This document shows, in pieces, positions 54,363-62,924 of a DNA stretch of 64,000 bases (position 1 is its first letter; each line of letters opens with the position of its first letter). The translations under genes were made by a program, and so were the position numbers. The stretch comes from Lentilactobacillus raoultii. Its GTDB lineage: Bacteria > Bacillota > Bacilli > Lactobacillales > Lactobacillaceae. A model generated the notes under the pieces. It was given only the letters and a program-made list of their open reading frames with translations. It had not been told where the DNA came from and did no database searches. The stretch covers positions 1 to 64,000 of the forward strand of contig NZ_LS422980.1 in NCBI RefSeq assembly GCF_900411375.1. Reading direction: 5' to 3'.

Positions 54363-54493
54363 CGAGCTAGCTATGCACACTAATTTAGGACTGCTTCGCC
54401 AGCTCACAAGGGTTCAATTTGCAAAAGCCAAACCCCGGCTTTCCCAAATCGACGCCTTATCCTCCGGGTGTTAACCGCTTAGCTACGCACACT
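54363..54493 (-). repeat. Intergenic hairpin repeat, locus 6 (one unit)
   Basis: A unit with the arc-type boxes (TAGCTATGCACACTAATTTAGGACTGCTTCGCCAGC) and the stem AAGG...ATTTG with CAAAT...CCTT, plus the apical AAAGCC/GGCTTT. The second border overlaps the end of arcC and gives S-V-R-S and stop. Confidence 0.82.
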
Positions 54494-55435
54494 AACTTTT
54501 TTACTAATCACCGTTCCCGAACCGTTTTTAACAAACCCTTCAATATTATCAAGCGCTGTTACCACCGCCTGGTTTCCGGTTGCCTTCACGAAATCAATCG
54601 CTGCCTGCACCTTTGGTAACATACTTCCCGGAGCAAATTGGTTTTCTTCAATATAAGTTTCCAATTCAGCTACCGAAACCCGCTCTAATTTCTTCTGATT
54701 TGGTTGGTTAAAGTTAACATAAATGTTTGGCACCGCCGTTAAAATAATTAATGCATCGGCATCCACTAATTCAGCCAATTTTTCACTGGCAAAATCTTTA
54801 TCGATCACCGCTTCTCGGCCAATTAACTGGTCCCCATTTGTGACTACCGGAATGCCGCCACCACCAACTGAAATTGGAATAATTCCAGCATCAACCAACG
54901 TTTTAACTGCTTGGGTTTCAACAACCCCCGTCGGTTTAGGTGATGGTACAACCCGGCGATAGCCACGACCCGAATCTTCAATAAACGTAAAGTCAGGATT
55001 TTCTTTTTTAGCTAAATCAGCTTCGCCTTTGGACATAAATGGGCCAATTGGTTTAGTGGGGTTTTTAAATGCCGGATCATCCGCACTAACCTCAACTTGA
55101 GTAACCACCGTCGCAACCGTTTGCTTCAATCCCTTTTCCTTTAAAACCTGATTCATGGCATTTTGCATCCAGTAACCAATGCTTCCCTGAGTCATCGCAA
55201 CGGCTGTGTCCAATGGCATTGCCGGGTTTTCCTCAGTGCTGCCGGCTGCCTGCTGCAACAATAAGTTACCAACTTGTGGGCCGTTACCGTGCGAAATAAT
55301 CAATTGATCTCCGTTTTCAACAAATTTCACCAGTTGTTTAGCTGTTGCCAACAGTGCTTGCTGTTGTGCAGCTGCCGATGCGTCTTTTGAAAGAATTGCA
55401 TTGCCGCCAAGTGCGACTACTATTTTTCGTCCCAT
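54479..55435 (-). CDS. arcC: Carbamate kinase
   Basis: The 318-residue protein has the carbamate kinase signatures: VALGGNAIL at the N-terminus, [36 protein letters not shown] and [14 protein letters not shown]. It transfers phosphate from carbamoyl phosphate to ADP, the ATP-yielding step of the deiminase pathway. AGGAGGGATT precedes the ATG. The protein normally ends near GTVIS; the final residues KKVSVRS come from repeat locus 6. It lies between arcB and arcR in one transcript direction. Confidence 0.95.
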   Translation of the reverse strand: MGRKIVVALGGNAILSKDASAAAQQQALLATAKQLVKFVENGDQLIISHGNGPQVGNLLLQQAAGSTEENPAMPLDTAVAMTQGSIGYWMQNAMNQVLKEKGLKQTVATVVTQVEVSADDPAFKNPTKPIGPFMSKGEADLAKKENPDFTFIEDSGRGYRRVVPSPKPTGVVETQAVKTLVDAGIIPISVGGGGIPVVTNGDQLIGREAVIDKDFASEKLAELVDADALIILTAVPNIYVNFNQPNQKKLERVSVAELETYIEENQFAPGSMLPKVQAAIDFVKATGNQAVVTALDNIEGFVKNGSGTVISKKVSVRS

Positions 55436-55482
55436 TGTGAATCCCTCCTGTTTATGAGATAACCGTTATTTTAAATACGAAA

Positions 55483-55517
55483 GGCCGGGGACAGACTAAT
55501 AATGTTTGTCGCCGACC
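55483..55517 (-). other. Hairpin between arcB and arcC
   Basis: GGCCGGGGACA pairs with TGTCGCCGACC (9 of 11 pairs). It lacks a good T run, so it may be a partial terminator or an mRNA processing or stability element that tunes arcC relative to arcB. Confidence 0.35.
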
Positions 55518-55561
55518 CTCACTTTCTTGGTTGATTAATCTGTTTAATTTTGTTTCAGTGC

Positions 55562-56593
55562 CTAAACTTTTGGAATGAACAAATTACCCAAAGTTGCCGC
55601 CATCATTGCTTTAATTGAATGCATTCTGTTTTCTGCTTCTTCAAATTGACGAGCGTACTTGCTGTTAAAGACTTCGTCGGTAACTTCCATTTCTTTAATC
55701 CCGTACTTTTCTTCAACTTCTTTACCATAAGTTGTGTCAGTATTATGGAAGGCTGGCAGGCAGTGCATGAAGATTAGCTGATCATCCGGCGTGCCCGTCT
55801 TTTTCATTGCTTCCATGTTAACTTGGTATGGGGTTAATTCCTTAACCCGTTCTTCCCAATTGCTTTCGCCCATGGAAACCCAAACGTCAGTATAAACAAC
55901 GTTGGAGCCTTTCAGGCCTTCATCAAGTTCATCGGTAATAACCAACTTGGCACCTGATTTTTCAGCAAATCCTTTAGCAATACTTTGAGTCTCATCAGTT
56001 GGGAACAAAGCTTTAGGGGCCACAATGTGCACATTTACACCCAGAATTGCGCCAGTTACCAGCAACGAGTTGGCAACGTTGTTCCGGCCATCACCCATGA
56101 AAGTCAATGTTAACCCTTGGAGTTTACCGAAGTTTTCTTTAACCGTCATAAAGTCAGCCAGCATTTGAGTTGGGTGCCATTCATCCGTTAATCCGTTCCA
56201 TACCGGTACCCCACTGTCACGTGCCAGGATCTCGGCATCACTTTGTTTAAACCCACGAAACTCAATGCCGTCAAACATGCTGCCAAGAACCTTCGCCGTA
56301 TCCGACGTCGTTTCCTTTTTACCCAACTGAATGTCGTTTTGGCCAAGGTACTCAGGATGAGCGCCGAGGTCAATTGCGGCAGTCGTAAAGGCTGAACGAG
56401 TTCGTGTCGAAGATTTTTCAAACAACAGGGCAATGTTTTTGCCTTCCAAGTAATGGTGAGGAATACCAGCTTTCTTTAAAGCTTTTAAATGTAAGCCAAA
56501 ATCAATTAAATATTCCAACTCAGCAGCCGAAAAATCTTTTTCAGCCAGCACACTGCGACCTTGAAATACGTTTTGTCTAAAATCTTTTGTCAT
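55562..56593 (-). CDS. arcB: Ornithine carbamoyltransferase (catabolic)
   Basis: The 343-residue protein carries the carbamoyl phosphate site [12 protein letters not shown] near residue 60 and the ornithine-binding HCLPAFH near residue 277, with the DVWVSMGE motif between them. It runs here in the catabolic direction, making carbamoyl phosphate and ornithine from citrulline. AAGGAG lies nine bases before the ATG. It follows arcA and precedes arcC. Confidence 0.95.
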   Translation of the reverse strand: MTKDFRQNVFQGRSVLAEKDFSAAELEYLIDFGLHLKALKKAGIPHHYLEGKNIALLFEKSSTRTRSAFTTAAIDLGAHPEYLGQNDIQLGKKETTSDTAKVLGSMFDGIEFRGFKQSDAEILARDSGVPVWNGLTDEWHPTQMLADFMTVKENFGKLQGLTLTFMGDGRNNVANSLLVTGAILGVNVHIVAPKALFPTDETQSIAKGFAEKSGAKLVITDELDEGLKGSNVVYTDVWVSMGESNWEERVKELTPYQVNMEAMKKTGTPDDQLIFMHCLPAFHNTDTTYGKEVEEKYGIKEMEVTDEVFNSKYARQFEEAENRMHSIKAMMAATLGNLFIPKV

Positions 56594-56647
56594 ATTCGAA
56601 TTCTCCTTGATGTGAAGTTTGGGGTACTAAATTTTGTCGTCAATCTA

Positions 56648-56706
56648 CCGGGTGTTAACCGCGACGCCTTATTCTCCGGGTGTTAACCGCTTAGCTGCGC
56701 ACACTA
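56648..56706 (-). repeat. Intergenic hairpin repeat, locus 7 (two partial right halves)
   Basis: The sequence ACCGGGTGTTAACCGC is followed by GACGCCTTATTCTCCGGGTG, TTAACCGCTTAGC and TGCGCACACT. These are two right-hand ends without the stem arms. The outer edge forms the last base of the arcA stop codon. Confidence 0.75.
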
Positions 56707-57945
56707 TCTTTTTAGATCCTCCCGGACGATTGGGCAGCTCATGCAACGTGGACCCCCACGGCCTCTTGACAATTCACTTGAGATAACCTCAAGTACCTTT
56801 AAGCCGTGTTTTCTAAGCAGTTCATTGGAAACATAGTTCCGATTGTACGTAACAACAACGCCTGGCGCAATCGCTAACGTATTGGAACCATCATTCCACT
56901 GCTCACGACCAGCAATAATCGGATCACCGTTACCGGTTGGAATTAAATCAAGATCATCCAAATGAAGCGCTGTTTTAAGAACTTTCTTCAAATCAGTATC
57001 GTGTTGAAGATTTAACTCACCTTCATTTTTTCCAGGAGTAATGGTCCAAGTATCGATTTGACCACCTTTACCAAGAATTCCCGGGTGAACTGTAAACTGA
57101 TCGTAGTTGATCATTGTAAAGACCGTATCCAAATGCATCATTGCGTGGTTATGCGGAATCTTAATGGCAATGACCGTGTCATATTGGCCATGTTTGAAGA
57201 GGTTTTTAGCAATATCCTGAATGGCATCCGCCGAAGTTCGTTGAGAAACCCCAATGGCCATCACATGATCATTCAATACCAGTTCATCGCCACCTTCAAT
57301 TCGGGTTTCGTGGTTTCGATCACGCCATACGTGAACTCCCTGGTTAGCAAATCGTGGATGATATTTAGTGATTGTTTCATTAAATAGTGATTCACGTTGC
57401 CTTGCCGGATACGTCATATGGTTAATGCTCAAGCCATCACCAATACATGCCGAAGGGTCACGCGTAAAGTACAGGTTTGGCATCGGATCCATGTAAAATT
57501 CGTAGTCTTCGTTTTCAGCACTACTTACAAGGTCCTTTGGCACGAAGTCAAGTTCGTTCTTACGAACACCTTCCATGATCTTAACAACCATGTCTTGATT
57601 ATTCATGCTGCCAAGATATTCCTTCAACGCATCGTGAATGGTGCCGGAAGCATATCCTGATTCAGTTAACATCTGCTCTAAGAAATGGTCTCTGACTTCT
57701 TCGCCACCGGCATCCAGTGCTTCAGCAGACAGTTTTTCCAAATATAGAACTTCAACACCGTTATCTCGCAGTGTGTCAGCGAAATAATCATGTTCTTTTT
57801 GAGCAATCGGTAAATATGGAATGTCATCGAATAATAATCGTGGCATCATTTCAGGGGTAAAGTTTTCAATTTCCCTGCCAGGTCGTTTCAACAATACCGT
57901 TTTTAGCTTACCGATTTCTGAGTAGTTATGAATTGGACTTGTCAT
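56704..57945 (-). CDS. arcA: Arginine deiminase
   Basis: The 413-residue protein has the active-site motifs of arginine deiminase: [34 protein letters not shown] and, near the end, [11 protein letters not shown] with the nucleophilic Cys near residue 401. It converts arginine to citrulline and ammonia and opens the pathway that raises pH and makes ATP. ATG at 57945 lies eight bases behind GGAGG; the frame is open five codons further upstream through that site. It is the first gene of the cluster, behind a long regulated leader. Confidence 0.96.
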   Translation of the reverse strand: MTSPIHNYSEIGKLKTVLLKRPGREIENFTPEMMPRLLFDDIPYLPIAQKEHDYFADTLRDNGVEVLYLEKLSAEALDAGGEEVRDHFLEQMLTESGYASGTIHDALKEYLGSMNNQDMVVKIMEGVRKNELDFVPKDLVSSAENEDYEFYMDPMPNLYFTRDPSACIGDGLSINHMTYPARQRESLFNETITKYHPRFANQGVHVWRDRNHETRIEGGDELVLNDHVMAIGVSQRTSADAIQDIAKNLFKHGQYDTVIAIKIPHNHAMMHLDTVFTMINYDQFTVHPGILGKGGQIDTWTITPGKNEGELNLQHDTDLKKVLKTALHLDDLDLIPTGNGDPIIAGREQWNDGSNTLAIAPGVVVTYNRNYVSNELLRKHGLKVLEVISSELSRGRGGPRCMSCPIVREDLKR

Positions 57946-58190
57946 TTGTGTAACCTCCATTCTTCCCTTGAGTACATGTCTAATGATAGATCATTTTAAA
58001 AAAGCCATCGTCTGTTTTTATGCATTGAAAATGTCGTTTTTTTAGCAGAATTAGCATGCCACAATTAAAGATTGAATAAATCTAATTTTTTCTTTGATTA
58101 ATTGCTTCACAAATTGATTTTAACGGATTTTTATACAACCAAAAATGTTTAAATTAAAAAATAAATTTTTGATTAAATTTTATAATCCTT

Positions 58191-58199
58191 ATTATATCA
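58191..58199 (-). promoter_or_regulatory. Predicted extended -10 box of the arc promoter
   Basis: TGATATAAT on the minus strand matches the TGnTATAAT extended -10 form. A weak -35 (TGAATT) lies 17 bases upstream. The arcA start is about 245 bases downstream. Confidence 0.5.
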
Positions 58200-58333
58200 C
58201 ACTTTTTTCACAAAATTCATATTTTCTCCTAATTTAAAACCGAATAAATATTTTTGATGGTTCATAAAATATTCATTTTTTCTTCAAAGAAAATACACTT
58301 TTTCATAATGGGTCACAAGCAAATTGCCCCGAA

Positions 58334-58349
58334 ATGAAAGCGTTTACCG
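58334..58349. promoter_or_regulatory. cre-like operator (CcpA site)
   Basis: ATGAAAGCGTTTACCG fits the catabolite-responsive consensus WTGNAARCGNWWWCAW at 14 of 16 positions (the last two differ). Its place upstream of the arc promoter fits catabolite repression of arginine use. Confidence 0.5.
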
Positions 58350-58401
58350 AGGCTTTTGCGCCTAAGTGATATTGGATTTCCATGCAATTTCACCCCTCTT
58401 G

Positions 58402-58445
58402 GTCTAAAAGAAAACAGAGAGAAAGCAATTAATTTCCCTCTGTTG
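58402..58445 (-). terminator. Terminator after argR
   Basis: On the minus strand ACAGAGGGAAA pairs with TTTCTCTCTGT (one mismatch) and is followed by TTTTCTTTT. It separates argR from the arc transcript. Confidence 0.75.
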
Positions 58446-58457
58446 ACCGCCAACCTT

Positions 58458-58937
58458 TCAATTCACTGTCGTAATGAGTAGATCCGGATTAGCATGTTTT
58501 AAAAATAAGTCTTTGATGTTTTTGGCTGATTTAACTGATGGGCAAAACGTCACAATTGTGTCATAGCCAGCCAGGGTCCCGGCAACGTCTTCCAAATGCA
58601 AATCATCGATGACTGCCGCTAGTGGGTTTGCATAACTGGGTTGTGTATGGATCACGTCAACAAACTCAATTTGGCGAACTTCCGTCACGGTTCCATTGAT
58701 CATGCGATACATTCGCTCCAGTTCGTTTTGATTGCCCGACTTAAAAATCATGTAGCGGGACTTTCCAGAACTGTCAGGCTGCTTAACAATCTGCATTTCA
58801 CGAATATCGCGGGATAGTGTTGCCTGAGTGACGTTAATCCCGGATAGCTTCAACTTTTCCATGAGTTCTTCTTGGGTGGTAATCGTATACTGATTGATAA
58901 TTTGTTCAATTTTAGTTTGCCGCACATCTTTTTTCAT
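58458..58937 (-). CDS. argR: Arginine repressor ArgR
   Basis: The 159-residue protein has an N-terminal winged helix-turn-helix (about residues 1-70, NVTQATLSRDIREM) and a C-terminal oligomerisation domain. The arginine-contact motif is normally GTIAGDDT; here it reads GTLAGYDT, so the first of the two Asp is Tyr. Some lactic acid bacteria carry two ArgR paralogues that cooperate and only one binds arginine, which would fit. GGAAGG precedes the ATG. It lies directly upstream of the arc genes with its own terminator and is probably a regulator of them. Confidence 0.9.
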   Translation of the reverse strand: MKKDVRQTKIEQIINQYTITTQEELMEKLKLSGINVTQATLSRDIREMQIVKQPDSSGKSRYMIFKSGNQNELERMYRMINGTVTEVRQIEFVDVIHTQPSYANPLAAVIDDLHLEDVAGTLAGYDTIVTFCPSVKSAKNIKDLFLKHANPDLLITTVN

Positions 58938-59031
58938 GATCTTTTTACCTTCCTACCTATCGAAAAATAAGCTGCTTAAATATCCGCGAACTTTCAAGTT
59001 AATTGTATAACTATATCATAACAAATCATAA

Positions 59032-59270
59032 TCTAAAGTGTGCGAATTCAAGCGGTTAATTTACGAAGGCTAAGGCGGCTAATTGTGAAAAGCCCGAACT
59101 TGGCTTTTGGCAATTAGATCCCTTAGACGCAGTAAATTGCTTGAAGGAGCAGTTCTAAAGTGTGCGAATTCAAGCGGTTAATTTGCGAAGGCTAAGGCGG
59201 CTAATCGTGAAAAGCTCGGGCTTGGCTTTTTGCGATTAGATCCCTTATCCAGAGTAAGCCTTTAGCAGTC
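59032..59270 (-). repeat. Intergenic hairpin repeat, locus 8 (two tandem units, minus orientation)
   Basis: Two units of about 121 bases in direct repeat (59032-59152 and 59154-59270) run in the opposite orientation to loci 1-7. The first pairs 59070-59085 with 59111-59126 (CTAAGG...CTAATTG with CAATTAG...CCTTAG). The second pairs 59192-59207 with 59233-59247 (CTAATCG with CGATTAG). The apical AAAGCC/GGCTTT is present in both. It lies between argR and the GH65 gene. Confidence 0.88.
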
Positions 59271-59278
59271 ACTCATCC

Positions 59279-61591
59279 TCAATAAGTGCAAATTTCTTGT
59301 GGATGCTGCGTGGTCACGTGAACCTTTTGATTATAAATGAACACTTCACATTCCTTACCACTGGTCAATTCAACCTTGACTTCGTTTTGATAAATCGTAA
59401 ACAGACACTCATTATGATGAAGCCGCAGCTTGAATCGAATTGAATTCCAGGCAGCCGGTAGCTTGGGTTCCAAACTAAAATGCTCTGCGTTATTAACCAC
59501 GCCGGCAAAACCATAGACAACTCCCTGCCAAGCGGCACCCAAACTGCCCGCATGAATCCCATTTTGGGTGTTATGATGCAAATCCAGCAAATCCGTTTTA
59601 ACGGCCTGTGAGAAAAAGTCATAGGATTGCTTCTTCTTACCGGCTCTCGACGCTGCAATCGCATACATCGCCTTAGAGAGGCTTGAATCATGCGTGGTAA
59701 TCGGTTCATAAAAATCATAGTCCGCTTCAAGCTGTTCTCGAGTATTGCCCTTTGGAAACAGAATGTCAGCCATAATAGTATCGGCTTGCTTATTCACTTG
59801 GTAACGATAGAGCATTAACGGGTGGAAATGAAGTAATAATGGAAATAGACTCTGGTCAATTTGATCCAAATGCATTTTGGGCAATTGTTCAAAGCCCTGA
59901 AATTGCAGCTTAACCTTCTTTTGCTTATCGTAAGGCAAGTACATCAAATCAGCTGCTTCCTGCATGGCATCGATTTCTTCTTCAGAGATATTTAGCTTGC
60001 TGGTAATTGAGGTATTTTTGAATTTTTTAGCATATTTAATTGCCAGCCTCAAATTAAATTGGGCCATGACATTTGTATAATAATTGTTATCCACCAACGC
60101 ACTGTATTCGTCCGGACCGGTTACCTTATTAATCACAAAGCGCCGTTTGCCGTCCATTTCGGTAAAATTACCGTATTGCATCCAAAAGCGGGCCGTTTCC
60201 AAAATAATTTCAAAGCCATAATCCTTGAGAAACTCATCATCACCCGTAATGGTGTAGTACTGTTCAATGGCAAAAGCAATATCGGCATTAATATGAAACT
60301 GGGCCATCCCGGCCAGCCAGTACGAACTGGCTTCATAGCCGTTGATGGTTCGCCAAGCATACATGGCGCCCTTTGACAAGCCAAATTCACTCGCCTGTTG
60401 TTGCGCAATCTCCAACGTATGGTATCGATACATCAGCAGTTTCTTTGCCAACTTGGGTTGAGTATACGAAAAGAAAGCCAGCATAAACATTTCCGTATCC
60501 CAAAAGAAATGACCTCCATAGCCATTGCCGGTTAATCCCTTGGCGGGAATACTGGTGTAGCCATCCCGACCCGCCGACTGATTTAATTCAAACAGATTAA
60601 ATCTCAAACACAATTGAATTTGGGGGTCACCATCAATCTTAACGTCACTGTGGAGCCAAAAGGTTTGCCAAACTTGAGCTGATGCCATTAATTCCGATTG
60701 AAAAGAGGTATCACGAATATGATTGTCCAACGCTGCCAGGTATTGATCCGCATAAACCCTGGCGTTTACCAATGGATGAATGTCGCCGATCGCAAATAGA
60801 AACTCAAAGTTTTTCTGACTTCCTTTCTTAGCGTGATAGCGACTTCGATAGCCATAGTGATGCTCATCATCCCTAAAATACTCAATCTTTGGATCCGGCG
60901 CCAAATTTTCCTGCGCCTGAAAGGTCAAGAGCAACCCCTGTTGGCTGCGAAAAGTCGTAATGAGATAGCTGGGTTGGCCATTGTCGGGAATAAAATCCAG
61001 TTGCATTTCGCCGACACTTTGATTAACCCGAACATCGCGGTTCTGACGATGAGTCGCCTGATTAACATAATTATGGAGCTTAATCACTTCAACCTCTTCA
61101 TCAAAATTGGTAGGAATAATGGAATATCGAATTCCATATACGTTTAATTTACTCAAACTGGCAAAACTTTCCAACACCAAATTAAAATTTCGATTTTCCG
61201 GTGTTGTCACGGAAAACATTTCATGGAGCAGTCCTGTCTGCATATCGAGGTTTTTATCAATTGTTTCAACCTCAAAATGATCAACAGCGGAATCTTCATT
61301 GGCAACTTTAATCCGAATGTATCGCGGATCAAGTAGTCGATTAATCACCTGATCGCTTTCCGGATAGCCAGTGTATTTTTCACCATACATCACTTCGTTA
61401 TAGTCGAAGAAGCCATTGACAAATAGCCCAGGCGACCCAATGTAATCTAAATTATTTCCCTGCAACGGGTTTGAATCGCGAACCCCAAAGTGACCATTGC
61501 CAACATTATAAATGGTTTCCAAAAACATCGGATCCTTACTTCGCAAGTTTTGCAAATGAATTTGAAATTCCGGTGATTGTTCAATCCTCAT
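59279..61591 (-). CDS. Glycoside hydrolase family 65 disaccharide phosphorylase
   Basis: The 770-residue protein has the GH65 layout: an N-terminal beta-sandwich (about 1-260), a helical linker and an (alpha/alpha)6 barrel, and a small C-terminal sheet domain. The catalytic Glu lies in VTGPDEYSALVDN near residue 493, with GHFFWDTEMF and NGIHAGSLGAAWQGVVYGF as substrate motifs. It should cleave an alpha-linked glucose disaccharide (maltose, kojibiose, nigerose or trehalose) with phosphate. I could not see which. ATG at 61591 lies ten bases behind AAAGGA; seven upstream codons are excluded. No beta-phosphoglucomutase or sugar transporter lies next to it. Confidence 0.9.
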   Translation of the reverse strand: MRIEQSPEFQIHLQNLRSKDPMFLETIYNVGNGHFGVRDSNPLQGNNLDYIGSPGLFVNGFFDYNEVMYGEKYTGYPESDQVINRLLDPRYIRIKVANEDSAVDHFEVETIDKNLDMQTGLLHEMFSVTTPENRNFNLVLESFASLSKLNVYGIRYSIIPTNFDEEVEVIKLHNYVNQATHRQNRDVRVNQSVGEMQLDFIPDNGQPSYLITTFRSQQGLLLTFQAQENLAPDPKIEYFRDDEHHYGYRSRYHAKKGSQKNFEFLFAIGDIHPLVNARVYADQYLAALDNHIRDTSFQSELMASAQVWQTFWLHSDVKIDGDPQIQLCLRFNLFELNQSAGRDGYTSIPAKGLTGNGYGGHFFWDTEMFMLAFFSYTQPKLAKKLLMYRYHTLEIAQQQASEFGLSKGAMYAWRTINGYEASSYWLAGMAQFHINADIAFAIEQYYTITGDDEFLKDYGFEIILETARFWMQYGNFTEMDGKRRFVINKVTGPDEYSALVDNNYYTNVMAQFNLRLAIKYAKKFKNTSITSKLNISEEEIDAMQEAADLMYLPYDKQKKVKLQFQGFEQLPKMHLDQIDQSLFPLLLHFHPLMLYRYQVNKQADTIMADILFPKGNTREQLEADYDFYEPITTHDSSLSKAMYAIAASRAGKKKQSYDFFSQAVKTDLLDLHHNTQNGIHAGSLGAAWQGVVYGFAGVVNNAEHFSLEPKLPAAWNSIRFKLRLHHNECLFTIYQNEVKVELTSGKECEVFIYNQKVHVTTQHPQEICTY

Positions 61592-61922
61592 AAGCAACTG
61601 TTCCTTTCGCATCGTAATTGACTCAATTTTACCATTTTACACAAAGTTTTCACTTTTTGTTACCAAAAAATTCACATTTTTATGTTAGTACGGTATAGTA
61701 ATCGTTTTAAGATATTAAATTTCAGTAAATCTACATAAACGGTTGCCATTATGACTTTACTAGTCTATTACAAGTTGGTATACTTTTTATTGACTTTCCA
61801 CTATGTTTTAATAAGTTGATAAGTCATTATGCATGCATCTGTCTTCTGAATGGCATATAATCAATATGTAACTAAAGGCTGGTAAAGTATAAAAGATGAA
61901 AGGTCCCTAAAGGAGAAAAATT
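61592..61922. other. Divergent regulatory region between GH65 and LysR genes
   Basis: About 330 A/T-rich bases between two genes that face away from each other. It holds the promoter at 61756-61784 (toward the LysR gene) and a possible -10 TAAAAT for the GH65 gene near 61635. The LysR protein probably binds here. No gene seen. Confidence 0.55.
61756..61784 (+). promoter_or_regulatory. Predicted promoter of the LysR-type regulator gene
   Basis: TTTACT at 61756-61761 and TATACT at 61779-61784 are spaced by 17 bases. The leader would be about 135 bases. Confidence 0.45.
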
Positions 61923-62855
61923 ATGAATAGTAAATTACTTTCGTTTCTTGAAGAAATTAAGGCTCAAGGCAACATGTCAAAGGCAGCTCAAGCATTGTTT
62001 GTCACCCAACCATATATTAGTCGGGTTATCAAAAATGCCGAGGTTAACTTTGGCGTTAGATTAATTGACCGATCATCTCATCCGATTCAATTAACCTATG
62101 CAGGTGAAAAGTTATTATCCTATCTTCAAGAGGAAAACCGGCTTCGTGCCAACTTGGACAGAGAAATGACGCACCTCTCCGAGTTTAAATACGGTCATCT
62201 GACCATTGCGTCAAACGATGTGTTATCAAATGATATCTACGAACCCATTTTGATTCGGTTCTCACATAAATACCCGAAGATTCACGCGCAAGTCATTCGA
62301 ATGAATAGTCGGGACGCGGAAAAGCGCCTGTTATCCGGGTCACTGGATTTCTTTGTGGGTCAACCACTATCAAATCCAAAGGTTGAATATCAACCAGTTG
62401 CTAAAATCCCGTTAGTCTTCATTATTCCGTCATCTTCATCCCTGTTCCAAGCTGGCAAATATAAAGTCGACTACAAGAGTCTGGACTTCAGTAAATTGTC
62501 AGGCGAGCCGTTCATCGGCATTCCACAGCAGGATTTCTACCAACGTGCTGTTAACAACTACCTTAGTGATTTAGGCATTTCCCCAGAATACAGTTTGGAA
62601 GTTCCGGACATTCACTTGGCTGCCAACCTGGCAATTAATGCGCTGGGCGTTACTGTGGCACCAGATGTCTTTGTTTCAGATCAATTCATCAGCGATGATA
62701 AAAAGAAGAATTTAAACATCGTTCAAATTCCTTCTGATGCGTTGACGGCTGACTTCGGCATTACCTATATGAAGACTAAGCAGACTTCAGAGCCAATCAA
62801 TGATTTACTGGAGATTATTTCAAAGGTGGTTGAACAATACGCGCCAAGTTGGTAA
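61923..62855 (+). CDS. LysR family transcriptional regulator
   Basis: The 310-residue protein has an N-terminal helix-turn-helix (about 1-60, NMSKAAQALFVTQPYISRVIKN) and a LysR substrate-binding domain (about 88-300, HLTIASNDVLSN and LDFFVGQPLS). Being divergent from the GH65 gene, it may regulate it, which would be a sugar-responsive role; the effector is unknown. AAAGGAG lies before the ATG. A terminator follows. Confidence 0.9.
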   Translation: MNSKLLSFLEEIKAQGNMSKAAQALFVTQPYISRVIKNAEVNFGVRLIDRSSHPIQLTYAGEKLLSYLQEENRLRANLDREMTHLSEFKYGHLTIASNDVLSNDIYEPILIRFSHKYPKIHAQVIRMNSRDAEKRLLSGSLDFFVGQPLSNPKVEYQPVAKIPLVFIIPSSSSLFQAGKYKVDYKSLDFSKLSGEPFIGIPQQDFYQRAVNNYLSDLGISPEYSLEVPDIHLAANLAINALGVTVAPDVFVSDQFISDDKKKNLNIVQIPSDALTADFGITYMKTKQTSEPINDLLEIISKVVEQYAPSW

Positions 62856-62881
62856 TCGATAAAAATTCAATTTTTTCACTT

Positions 62882-62924
62882 AGAACCACACTTTGCAGTC
62901 AAGCATTGTAGTGGTTCTTTTTTG
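62882..62924 (+). terminator. Terminator after the LysR gene
   Basis: AGAACCAC pairs perfectly with GTGGTTCT around a 21-base loop, with T runs after it (TTTTTTGATTTT). Confidence 0.85.

Larger units (their letters stand above)
57961..58457 (-). promoter_or_regulatory. arcA leader and regulatory region
   Basis: About 500 very A/T-rich bases between argR and arcA hold the arc promoter. An extended -10 (TGATATAAT on the minus strand) lies at 58191-58199. Near 58241-58290 there are TGAATATTTTATGAA and AAATATTTATTCG, which look like ArgR-box half sites. A cre-like site lies at 58334-58349. The cluster is therefore probably under arginine and carbon-catabolite control, with a leader of about 240 bases. 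Confidence 0.6.
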
